Shown here piece by piece: positions 44,374 through 54,352 of a stretch of 64,000 nt of DNA (positions are counted from its first letter, which is position 1; every line of letters begins with the position of its first letter). Origin of the DNA: Laburnicola sp. R22_1 (Eukaryota; Ascomycota; Dothideomycetes; Pleosporales; Didymosphaeriaceae); NCBI GenBank assembly GCA_014281115.1, contig JACONQ010000002.1:2790001-2854000 (forward strand), written 5' to 3'. The position numbers were made by a program, and so were the translations under genes. The notes below the pieces were generated by a model. It was given only the letters and a program-made list of their open reading frames with translations. It did no database searches and was not told the DNA's origin.

Positions 44374-46980
44374 CTACAGAGGCTCATCCCACTGCGATAC
44401 CTGATAGATCTCTTGTATCTCGAGCTCTGAGAGCTCTACTGGAAGCTCTCCGTCGGGCGTCTCCTGGGACGGAGAATATCCAGCTCTCAGCCAGCTCCGT
44501 ACGCAGGTGATTGTGGAAAGCAATTGAGGGCTCATTTTTCGACGTTTTGGCTCCATCATATCGCCGACCTCAGAGAACACTCTCTCACAGTAACAGGAGG
44601 ATGCCGGGATTGACAGGAGATCAATAGCCAACTAAGAAAGGCGGGGATACGTATCGCGGAGAGATAGCCAATACCCAATAGGATCTGTACGGTATGTGTG
44701 ATCCTTAGGAACGCTCAATTCATTGTGCCACCAGCGATCGAATTCGTCGGTACTGTCAACAAGAGGAGCTGCAGTTTCAGCTCTTAGAGGCTTAACGTGT
44801 AACTCAGCGTAGTCGTTAATATTATTAACGCGTTTTAATCGTTTACGCGGAGAAGAGTTGACAGGGCGGGCATCTTCTAATTTGTACTTAGCCCACAGCT
44901 CTTAGAACTGCCTATTAGCTTTTTTAAGCCATACTTTGTACTCTCCAGTCCATAAGTTTACAAAGTAATACTTGTAATACGGGTGGAGGACTGTAGAGGC
45001 GTAATAAACTAGCCTCTCTTCAAGCAGCGTGTAATACTTTAAGAGCTTTGTGTAGGCTGCTGTCATGTTAATTTTTAAGTGGTCCTTGGGAGCGTTAGGC
45101 TCATTAAAATCAACGCTCGTAAAGCTCTCGACAAGCTGCTTAAACTAAGAGAGGAGGTACTCAAAAGTAGGATACACCTCGTAAATCGCTCCAAAACGGC
45201 CAGAGTCGCCGCGGCCTTCGAGTCTCTTTGTGGCCTCCTTCAAGGGCTGAAGGACCTCAATATATTGATTGATTGTAGCCCAATCAGCAGCGCTAAGGCC
45301 TTTAGTGGGAGCTCCAGCGTCAGAAGGAGCCTTGCCGCGCGCGCGAGCTGAGGACTTATCCCTCAACACCCTCTCCGCCCTGTGATCAACGAGGGCATCA
45401 ATTGGGCGGTGGAGAAGGACGACTCTCACCATAAAATCAAGGTAGCTGTTCCAGCGCGTAACAACAGGCCTTATGAGCTCTAAGAGCCGCGCAGGCTCTC
45501 CCACCTCGCGCGTTGACTGCTGAAAGTCGTTAAAAAGGTCATGCTGCTGAGGCGTTGATATTGAGTGTACGACGTCCACAAGGACTCCAATAGGGCCCTT
45601 CTCTCGCCACTCGCGCAGGTATTTCTCCTCTACTTTAAGCTGCGATGCGTCGTTGTTAAAGGCGTCTTTGTCAGCTCCAAATATTACAGTTTGCCCTACT
45701 AAATTGAGCGAGTGAGGACAGCAGCGGAGGCGCCGGTCCCGCGGGAAAAAGTCGTAATAATTGCCTAGCGCGTTGACAGCTGTATCATTATTTGTCGCGT
45801 TGTCAAGCGTAAAGTACCCAATTGAGCTGCTGTCAATCCCAAAGGCCTCTAGCGTTTTGATAACAACTTCAGCGACTCTGTCGCCCGTATGCGCGCCACT
45901 GAGCTGAGGGAGGGCGAGAGGCAGGTCGCAGAGCTTGCCGCGACTGTCAACGTAATGAGCGATGAGCCCACAAAACGCGCTCTTGCCACCCTTCATAGTC
46001 CAGCCGTCGAAGCTTATATAGACCTTACTAAGCGCGCGAGAGAGCTCAGCTTGCACCTGAGGCTAGAGATTTGCGTATAACCTCAGCAGAAAGGCAGCGA
46101 CACTTGTATGGCTGCGGAAAGTAGCCAGCTCAGCCTCTGGGTTGGCAGCGCGCAGGAGCTTTCGAAAGGACGGCGTTTCCACCTCGCGCAGTGGGTGATT
46201 GTTCTCAGCAAGCCAGCCGACTACAGCGAGTCGAAAACGCTGCTGATTGAAGTTTCCGAGGGCGTTGGACACCTCCTGCGACACACCTACGCCGCCACGC
46301 ATGAGAGCCCTGAGAGTACGCTGCCCTGACTCCAGTTGAGCTGACTGCTTGCCCGGGCGAAGGTGCCCATGGCCGAGTCGCCTCTGCTCGACGTGATTCC
46401 ACGCCGCTGTCGTCGAGCTCGTTGTCTCCAGTATCCCTCTGGTGCCGGGCACCCTGTGTATGTGGCAGTGGTGACAGACGAAGAAAATACGCCTCATGTC
46501 CGCCCAGAGCGCGACGCGATATCCATGAGTGTAGACCACTGATTTCTTGAACTTCTGCGTACGCAGAGGCTTTGTATACAGCGGCAACCTTACCCAGTCG
46601 ATCCCGTCGAAGTTATCTGCAAAACGAGCGTCGAATTCGAGCCCAGGGCTGTCGGAGCCAGGTGAGGAGGCAGCTGAGGGAGCAGTGGCAGCTTGAGTTA
46701 ACGCAGCTCGAGCTCTTGGCGTCGGAGTTTCTGATAGTCCACGGGAGGGCGTCGACGCATTCGAGGGCCCTAAGAGCGTTGCGTCAATTAAGGGCAGAGC
46801 CTCTACGTTAAAGGACGCAGCGTTGCGGTCCCGGAGCTCAGTCTCGAAGCTCTGGCTGCCCTGAGACTCCGGCAGCTCCTGTGTGCTCTGTGAGTCGAGC
46901 GCGATGACTGGAGGTGCCGCTGGCCTTGCCGCTGTACTCAGAGAGCTCCTTTTACCCTTATTTCGTAAGGCCGGGGCCAT
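44374..46980 (-). pseudogene. hAT transposase with four Gln-to-stop changes
   Basis: One continuous 869-codon frame from MAPALRNKGKRSSLS to SQWDEPL, broken only by four in-frame stops at 46063, 45145, 44902 and 44632. N-terminal disordered part; a BED-like zinc finger (FFVCHHCHIHRVPGTRGI then WNHVEQRRLGHGH); the catalytic domain with VYISFDGWT (first Asp), YFTLDNATNNDTAV (second Asp), RCCPHSLNLV and VTRWNSYLD; and the C-terminal dimerisation domain IPASSCYCERVFSEVGDMM, with the catalytic Glu. All stops stand where Gln fits (three TAG, one TAA), so each is a C-to-T change in CpA. There are no frameshifts. Probably inactive. Confidence 0.92.
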
Positions 46981-47062
46981 TGTATGAGTGTGGAGGGGAG
47001 GGCGCGAGAGAGCGTTAATGGAGAGGGCAGACGCAGATAATTCGAGGTGCTTGGCTAACTTA

Positions 47063-48854
47063 AGCTAGCGCACACAGTTCCTGCGCACATAGGGTTCCTG
47101 CGCACCTCACCAAAACGCGACACCTGCACAAAACACGTCAGATTTCTCCACAACGCTCTGCAACAATGGATGCTCGTGAGACTGCTATATCGCGAGCTCT
47201 TTCTGATCTCTCTATAGGTATTTTTTCTAGCCGAAGGGCTGCAGCTAAGGCGTACGGGGTCCCTGAGTCTACACTACGCAACCGTCTTAATGGCGCAACG
47301 AATAGTGCGCTCAGCCATCAGCATCAGCAGCGGCTGACTCCTCTACAAGAGGACTTCCTAGTAGACTGGATCCTTGAAGAAGACGCACGCGCCTGCCCTC
47401 CCTCACACGCTCGCGCTCGAGAAATGGCCAATCGAATCCTACGTATGAACGGCGATAGTCAGCCTATTAGTAAACTCTGACTCTTACACTTTATTAAGCG
47501 ACAGCTACGCGTCGCCTCAGTTATTGGTAGAAAGCTTGAGGCTTAGAGAGCTGATGCAGCGACTCTAGAGCAGTTGCGCGCGTTCCTAGAGCGCTATGAG
47601 TAGACTCGACAGCGGCTCAACATATAGGCGGAGAATACATACAATATGGATAAGACTGGCGTTGCTCTAGGAGTATGTACAAACACTAGAGTACTCTCTA
47701 GTAGTTAGAAAAAGAAGGCTTATATTTGGTCTCTAGAGAATTGCGAGTGGGTCTCTATAATTGAGTGTGTGTCGGCGATAGGGCGGAAACTACGCTGCGC
47801 GGTCATCTTTAAAGGCCAGAGCCTACAAACTACCTAGTTCCTATTGTCCTACGTACCTAGCTGGCTGTATACAACCTTAGAGAACGGATGGACATTGAAA
47901 GCAATAGGTGTTGAGTGGCTGCAGCGCATATTTATACCTGAGACGGCTGTAGGTGATGGCTAGTACTGCCTCCTTATCCTTAACGGCCACAGCAGCCACA
48001 TTGATATAGAGTTCCTATGGCTTTGTAAACAGCATCGAATAGAGCTCCTATACCTACCTGCGCATACCTCGCACGTCCTACAGCCTCTAGATCTCGCCCC
48101 TTTCTCCGTTATTAAGTCTAGTTACTGACGCCAGATCCAGGAGCTTGCATTGCTTGACGACGCCGCACCTGTTAAGAAGGAGCGCTTTATTGCCTGCTAT
48201 TATTAAGCTAGGGAGGAAGGCTTTATAGAGCGTGTGATTCGAGCTGGCTGGCAGGCTGCTGGTATCTGCCCATTTAACATCAATCACGTGCTTAGCTTGT
48301 CGCAAGTCTCCTAGAGGCCTACTACGCCTACGCATCAGCAGCAGCCTCAGCAGCAGCCTTAGAGCTTCCTCTCGACCCCTTAAGGCCCTCGCGATCTCTA
48401 TATAGCGCAGCGCGACGTCTAGAGCGTCGAGAATCTAGGTTGTAGGACCTGGCTACTCCTACAGAAAGCAGGTAAGGCTCTAGCAGCTGCAAATGCTAGA
48501 GCTGCAGGGCTAGAATTAGGGAAAAGACGCCTTAAGTATCATCTACAGACTACTAGCTCTCAGCGTCCTCGAAAGCGCGTTTAAATAGACCTAAATCGAC
48601 GCTTTGCAGAGGTAGAGACTATTGTAGAGGCTATACGCGCAGCTAAGGCTGCAGGAGCTCAGCAGCAAAGATCTACTATAGTAAGCGCTTCAGAGACAGC
48701 TACTATAGTTACAGCAGCTGCAGCGCTTGAATCTATGTGTACACAATGGCAATTATAAGAGCGTTGTGGAGAAATCTGACGTGTTTTGTGTAGGTGACGC
48801 GTTTTGGTGAGGTGCGCAGGAACCCTATGTGCGCAGGAACTATATGCGCTAGCT
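47063..48854 (+). mobile_element. Decayed pogo/Fot1-like element A, 1792 bp
   Basis: TA-flanked (TA at 47061 and at 48855). Inverted repeats of about 90 bp begin AGCTAGCGCACACAGTTCCT, with four mismatches between the ends, two of them CA/TA. A direct repeat gttcctgcgcac occurs twice in each end. The coding part is a close relative of element B but broken. Confidence 0.93.
47166..48758 (+). pseudogene. Decayed pogo-like transposase (element A)
   Basis: Aligns with the element-B transposase along its whole length, but only the first ~105 codons are open: MDARETAISRALSDLSIG, helix-turn-helix AAAKAYGVPESTLRNRL, then LTPLQEDFLVDWILEEDARA. The frame stops at 47478 (TGA where B has TGG) and then repeatedly at TAG codons that match CAG in B (for example near 47545 and 47595). 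The catalytic IDET of B reads MDKT here. Most differences from B are C-to-T or G-to-A, many at CpA/TpG. Non-functional. Confidence 0.9.
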
Positions 48855-48856
48855 TA

Positions 48857-50646
48857 AGCTAGCGTACATAGTCTCCGGCCACCCGGGGATTCCGGCCACC
48901 CCACCAAAACGCGACACCCGCACAAAACACGCGATTTCTTTCCATAACACTCATCAATATGGACGCCCGTGAGCTGGCTATACAATCAGCGATCAGCGAT
49001 TACAATACAGGCATTTATAAGAGCCAGCGAGCAGCAGCAGAGGCGTACGGCCTTCCTCGATCTACATTTCAAGACCGACTACGTGGCGCGACTACCAGCG
49101 TAACTAGCCATCAGCATCAGCAGCGGCTGACTCCTCTACAAGAGGACTTCCTAGTAGAATGGATCCTCGAAGAAGACGCGCGCGCCTGTCCTCCCTCACA
49201 CGCTCGCGCTCGAGAAATGGCCAATCGAATCCTACGTATGAACGGCGACGATCAGCCTGTCGGCAAGCACTGGCTATACCACTTCATCAAGCGCCAGCCA
49301 CGCATAGCCTCAGTAGTCGGCAGAAAGCTAGAGGCTCAGAGAGCTGATTCAGCTACTCCAGAGCGTGTACGCGCCTTTCTAGAGCTCTTTGAGCAGACTA
49401 GAATACGCCTCAATATACGTACACAGGATATCTGGAATATAGATGAGACTGGTGTAGCTCTAGGGGTATGTACGAACACCAGAGTACTCTCTAGTAGCCA
49501 GAAGAAGAAGGCTTACATTCGGTCTCCAGAGAATCGCGAGTGGGTCTCTATAATCGAGTGTGTATCAGCAGCAGGGCGGAAACTGCACTGCGCCGTCATC
49601 TTCAAAGGCCAGACCCTACAGACTACATGGTTTCCCTCGTCCTACGTACCTAACTGGCTCTATACAACCTCTGAGAACGGATGGACGTCGAAAGCGATAG
49701 GTGTTGAGTGGCTACAGCGCATATTTATCCCTGAGACAGCTGTAGGTGATGGCCAGTACCGCCTCCTCATCCTCGACGGCCATGGCAGCCACATCGATAT
49801 AGACTTCCTATGGCTCTGCAAACAGCATCGAATAGAGCTCCTATACCTACCTGCGCATACCTCGCACGTCCTACAGCCTCTAGATCTCGCCCCTTTCTCC
49901 GTTATCAAGTCTAGTTACCGACGCCAGATCCAGGAGCTTGCATCGCTCGACGACGCCGCGCCTGTTCAGAAGGAGCGCTTTATCGCCTGCTACTATCAAG
50001 CTAGGGAGGCAGGCTTCACAGAGCGTGTGATTCGAGCTGGCTGGCAGGCTGCTGGTATCTGCCCATTCAACATCAATCACGTGCTCAGCTCGTCGCAAGT
50101 CTCTCAGAGGCCTACTACGCCTACGTATCAGCAGCAGCCTCATCAGCAGCCTCAGAGCTTCCTCTCAACCCCTCAAGGCCCTCGCGATCTCTATATAGCG
50201 CAGCGCGACGTCCAGAGCGTCGAGAATCTAGGTCGTAGGACCCGGCTACTCCTTCAGAAAGCAGGTAAGGCGCTAGCAGCTGCAAATGCTAGAGCTGCAG
50301 GGCTAGAATCAGAGAAAAGACGCCTTGAGTATCATCTACAGACTACTAGCTCTCAGCGTCCTCGAAAGCGCGTTCAAATAGACCCAAATCGACGCTTTGC
50401 AGAGGTAGAGACTATCGTAGAGGCTATACGCGCAGCTGAGGCTGCAGGAGCTCAGCAGCAAAGATCTACTATATCGAGCGCTTCAGAAACAGCTTTAGTA
50501 GCTGCTGCTGCTGCAACTCTAGAGTCTATGTGCACGCAGTGGCAATCATAATAAGCGTTGTTAAGATATCGCGTGTTTTGTGCGGGTGTCGCGTTTTGGT
50601 GGGGTGGCCGGAATCCCCGGGTGGCCGGAGACTATGTACGCTAGCT
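48857..50646 (+). mobile_element. Intact pogo/Fot1-like element B, 1790 bp
   Basis: Flanked by TA on both sides (48855-48856, shared with element A, and 50647-50648). Terminal inverted repeats are 79 bp and identical (48857-48935 and 50568-50646), starting AGCTAGCGTACATAGTCTCC. Each end holds two direct copies of tccggccaccc. Perfect ends, an open transposase and TA duplication suggest recent, possibly current, activity. Confidence 0.96.
48959..50551 (+). CDS. Pogo-like DDE transposase
   Basis: 530-aa complete transposase of the Tc1/mariner superfamily, pogo/Fot1 branch. Two helix-turn-helix units lie at the N-terminus: a psq-type one (AISDYNTGIYKSQRAAAEAYGLPRS) and a CENP-B/Tc5-type one (LTPLQEDFLVEWILEEDARA to KHWLYHFIKRQ). 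The DDE domain shows IWNIDETGVALG (first Asp), LLILDGHGSHIDIDF (second Asp) and SHVLQPLDLAPFSVIKSSYR (third Asp). A Gln-rich linker and a coiled coil (AAANARAAGLESEKRRLEYHLQ) precede a basic RPRKRVQ stretch. Starts 102 bp inside the left end; stops 95 bp before the right end. No lesion seen. It could also mobilise element A's ends if it recognises them, which is uncertain because their subterminal repeats differ. Confidence 0.95.
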   Translation: MDARELAIQSAISDYNTGIYKSQRAAAEAYGLPRSTFQDRLRGATTSVTSHQHQQRLTPLQEDFLVEWILEEDARACPPSHARAREMANRILRMNGDDQPVGKHWLYHFIKRQPRIASVVGRKLEAQRADSATPERVRAFLELFEQTRIRLNIRTQDIWNIDETGVALGVCTNTRVLSSSQKKKAYIRSPENREWVSIIECVSAAGRKLHCAVIFKGQTLQTTWFPSSYVPNWLYTTSENGWTSKAIGVEWLQRIFIPETAVGDGQYRLLILDGHGSHIDIDFLWLCKQHRIELLYLPAHTSHVLQPLDLAPFSVIKSSYRRQIQELASLDDAAPVQKERFIACYYQAREAGFTERVIRAGWQAAGICPFNINHVLSSSQVSQRPTTPTYQQQPHQQPQSFLSTPQGPRDLYIAQRDVQSVENLGRRTRLLLQKAGKALAAANARAAGLESEKRRLEYHLQTTSSQRPRKRVQIDPNRRFAEVETIVEAIRAAEAAGAQQQRSTISSASETALVAAAAATLESMCTQWQS

Positions 50647-50914
50647 TAGTTGATTACCCGATTAGGAAATTGCTTAAAACTCTAAAAACGCGTAAAAATC
50701 ACTATATTCGTCGTTTTTTTAGCTTCAAAAAGCCATCTTAGCGTTAAAAACAACGTTAAAACGGATCAATATGATCAGGAAGATCAATCAGGATAATGGC
50801 CCTTATCCTGATTGCTGCAAAATTTGTATGGGCGGAGGATTGACCTGATTGATAGGATCAATTGGGCGAAAATCGATCAAAAACTGATCTCCTGATTGAT
50901 TGATGGCAACTCTG

Positions 50915-51589
50915 GTCCTCGGTGCCTCTATTGTAGACAATCCTTCCGTAAGACGAATCTAGCACAAAGTAGATTTCTTTAACCATTCGTCCGTAGCTCG
51001 TAAGCTTAGAGTAGTAGTTCCTCGCCAGAGTATTAGCGACCGACTCTAGCAAGGGTATATCATCCTGGTAGCGTATCTCCACGAGTGCGACTTTAAGATC
51101 GGGATTGCTATGACTCATGGATATTATAGACCCTATTCCCAGAGGTCTCCTCTCCTTGGAAAAATCCACGATGATATGACCAATCAAGGAAGCCCGCGGG
51201 CCTAAACAGACAAGCCATGATTTGAGACAATAGTACCCAGACACCCGCGGGGATATGAGACGAAATGTGTTGTTTAAGTATAGCAACGATGTTGCTTCCG
51301 CTTGTATCTTTCGGCAAACCCGGAGGACTGATGGGCTAATCGGACTGGTCGTTTGTAGGTAATCGCCAAGGAACTGAGTAGCCTGCTGTTCATACCAATC
51401 GTGGTCCGTATCGTCGATAAAGATATCAACAGGTTCAGGATCCTCGAGAAGAATCGAGTACACCAGATTCCGTAACTCGCCGGGAAGATCCAAGAACGAA
51501 ATCTTGCTTGGGTCGATTCGATTGAAGCCGTATTCGGGTGTTGGTTGCGCCTGGTGTGGAGATGATCCCACCAGGGAGGAGGTCGACAT
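50915..51589 (-). pseudogene. 5' part of the two-module F-box-like gene split by the hAT
   Basis: First 225 codons of the disrupted 612-residue protein, starting MSTSSLVGSSPHQAQPTPEYG. Module 1 opens with ISFLDLPGELRNLVYSILLEDPEPV (the LPxELRNxVY motif of F-box-like fungal proteins, residues ~31-55), then LRVCRKIQAEATSLLYLNNTFRL. The second module is on the far side of the transposon (43025-44196). Its frame runs into the hAT end and stops about 17 codons later, in QSCHQSIRRSVFDRFSPN. Two such modules in one protein suggest an internal or tandem gene duplication. Function unknown. Confidence 0.8.
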
Positions 51590-54352
51590 GGTGGAAGAGT
51601 GACTCGGTTGAGGTCAACTGCTCTAGGTGGAATATAATACTCGAAGGGCAGAGCAGTGGGAGTTTATATAGACCACGAGGCCCGAATCCAAGACGGAGGG
51701 ACTATTCGCCGAATAGCAATCGTTGAGTGTGAAAGGCATATCTTAGATACTTGGTCGCTGTGGCGAATTGCCAAGAATATTTTATCTCGTTCGGTTGTAT
51801 TAATAGAGCAGATAGGCTTTCACCCATAGAACCAGACTCTTCTTTGAAATCCAGAGTGATTTCTTCGGGAAACTCGAGATAATGATTCCAGTATTGTTGG
51901 TTCTGCCTCAAACTCATAATTTAGAGTTTAGGAAAGCAATCCTGGCAAGCGGCACATTAGAATTAGGATAGACTTACTACCGGTCAGCTTATATACGGGG
52001 TACCTGTGACGGTTTCTGCTTTATTCGCACAAGTGTTTTGAGTGTTTTATAGGCTCGTATACAGCTACGACTACCAGGACACTACCTGCATTCCAAGTCG
52101 ATATTAAAAAGGCTAAAATGAAAGAAAAAACCCCTGATGCCCCCTGCTTGAAAACTAGCTAACAGTTGCACCGAGCTTCTCTCTTCGCCGCAGTCTGGAT
52201 CAGCCTTAAATATCCTAAATTTGTCGATGCTGGATATTTAATTCTACGCCATATCTGTTACTTGCCTACTTCTAAATAAAAGTTTACGTATAATATATCA
52301 CCCTAGGATACGTAATACCAACGCCAACTATACTTAAATCTTTAGTCTTGTAGGTATATAATATTATAGCGGGCTCTACTTGCCACAACAGCAACTAGCC
52401 TCTAACATTACGACAGAACGATAAACCACCAGCGCTTAAGAATTAATTACTAGTAGAAAAACCTAGGCTACTGTCCATATACACAACACCGCTCTTCTGT
52501 TTATCAAGCTAGGGATTCTGCTTTTTTTGTGATATTTGTAGCATAGAACCCTTTGCTATCCTACTACAAAAGGTAATATACATAGTACGTAAGATAATAT
52601 CTAGTAAGCAGAAACTAGAAAATACCTAAGATAAGATAGTACCGTAAAGATTAGTATTTAGCACATAACAGTCGAAGATAAACCACTAGTAAAACCGATT
52701 AAAAGACTTACATTATACTCTTAACGTAGTTTAGTATTAACTTAGTGACTATGCGTGGTTAGATCAAGCTGGTACGCACTAAAACTTCTGCCTTGAGGCT
52801 GAGCCAGGTATTCCGACGATGGGATATGAGCACGCAGCTCGACGGACCAAATTCTTAAGATCCCTGCTTATTAAAGGTTGTGAGAGTATTACAACACCAG
52901 GCACTTTCTACAAACTCTTCCGTGGAAGGAGGATGATGATCGCATTCAGACCTACTCATACACCAAAGGCCCATCTAGCCCTTCGTCTCGGAATTGCCCA
53001 GAAGGGAGGAGGATATAAGGGATTGAAGGACTAAAACAGGTAACTAAACAGTTGCAATATTTCTCAAATTGTGATTAAAGAATAATCACATGAGCTATAC
53101 GACTGGGCTCTAGGTCCCCAGGACCCGGAGGTTCTCCGCTCTTCGCTAATTAAACGCACTGGTATATGACATCGCAAATAAGCTGTCCCAGGACAACATC
53201 TGCCTGAGCACATGGAATACCATGGCGCTCCCCACGAATCGCTTATCTAGCATAGTAAAAATAAACGTGCGCACAGGGGTATCCGGATCTGCGCACACAC
53301 CGCCGGACGCTCCGATATTTTCAGCAGGTCTTTCGGTCAATTTTTGGCAGTCAGGTGGCCACCTCAGCGCCCAGCAAAGCTTGAGGGACCATAGGAGCGT
53401 TGACTTCGTGGAAGCATCGACCTAAGCTCGCAGTGTGGAGTACAAGACGTCGACCGAGGCACAACAAGAGATTATCGAGAGGGGGCGCCACTTCGTACTC
53501 GAGTCGCCAGCTCCGTTAGTATGAGCGTCTCCTCCACCGACTGGTCTTTTTGACTCTTTTACATGATGGAGGCGTTCGCGGTGTTCACGCTACGTCGCTA
53601 CCAGTAGTCGCATGCGGGTTGATGCCCGTCGTACACTAGGAGTTCCATCTTCTACGAGCCTAGTAGCACCGGCAAAGTGCCCAACTCGGGCCTGTCCGTC
53701 CAGCGAAGCGGCAAAATGCCCAGTGTCCCATTTCGGAACCCCGCAAATCAGTCAACGCGTGATACCGTAGCTCGAACGACAGCACAGCGCAAAGCGACAG
53801 CGCAGCGCAAAGCGATACAAGGCGTCGCAAACCGCAGTCGACTTCTTTGTTGCTGATGCCAGGGGTTCTGTCTGCCGATATCCAGGGCGCTGGCCACGAG
53901 GCATGACGCGAAGAAATTCTCGAAGGCCGTAGAAAAGGGATGCGCCATGGATGATGATTTGCGCGGGAGAGCCTAGTGGCGGCCACAGCATTGTTGTTGA
54001 GTTGCGGGGCTCCTCCACATGCCAAGCCACCATCCCCAGATTCCCTACAAAGCTTCCCGCCGCCATCCTTCGTCCCGTATCTTTCGTTGGTGCGCGAGAG
54101 ATGAACCGGGGCAAGTCGATGGTGCAAGTGTCATTCCGCGGCCACTGCCTCGGTATTTTTCCAAAAGTCAAAGTGGTTGTTCGGCATACGCGGCTTGGCG
54201 GTGAGAGTAGTCTGTAGTGGCTTGCGCAGCGCGGGCGCCCACCCGAAAATGAGATACATATAGACGAGCAGCCCTGGTTGTTGGATCTGATCTGCATCCC
54301 TTCCCTTCTCCAACTCTTATTCCTACCTCCCTCTTTGCGATTTCTCTACAAC
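51590..54352. other. Gene-poor region, partly AT-rich
   Basis: 51950-52800 is AT-rich with many taata/ctata strings, as in RIP-altered sequence. A block at 52507-52566 (agggattctgctttttttgtg then ccctttgctatcctacta) is a diverged relative of the ~120-bp repeat at 62.7-63.6 kb. A 71-codon frame at 51702-51917 (-) and one at 52819-53034 (+) may be gene remnants. 53100-54350 has ordinary composition and no supported gene; 53775-53815 has a short cagcgcaaagcga repeat. Confidence 0.5.

Larger units (their letters stand above)
44197..50914 (-). mobile_element. hAT transposon, 6718 bp including two nested pogo elements
   Basis: Ends are 25-bp perfect inverted repeats beginning CAGAGTTGCCATCAATCAAT (44197-44221 and 50890-50914), flanked by the 8-bp duplication gtcctcgg (44189-44196 and 50915-50922). 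Subterminal attgattg motifs are numerous at both ends, as expected for hAT transposase binding. It encodes one transposase on the minus strand. Without the two inserted pogo-like elements (47063-50646 and one TA) it would be about 3.1 kb. Confidence 0.96.
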
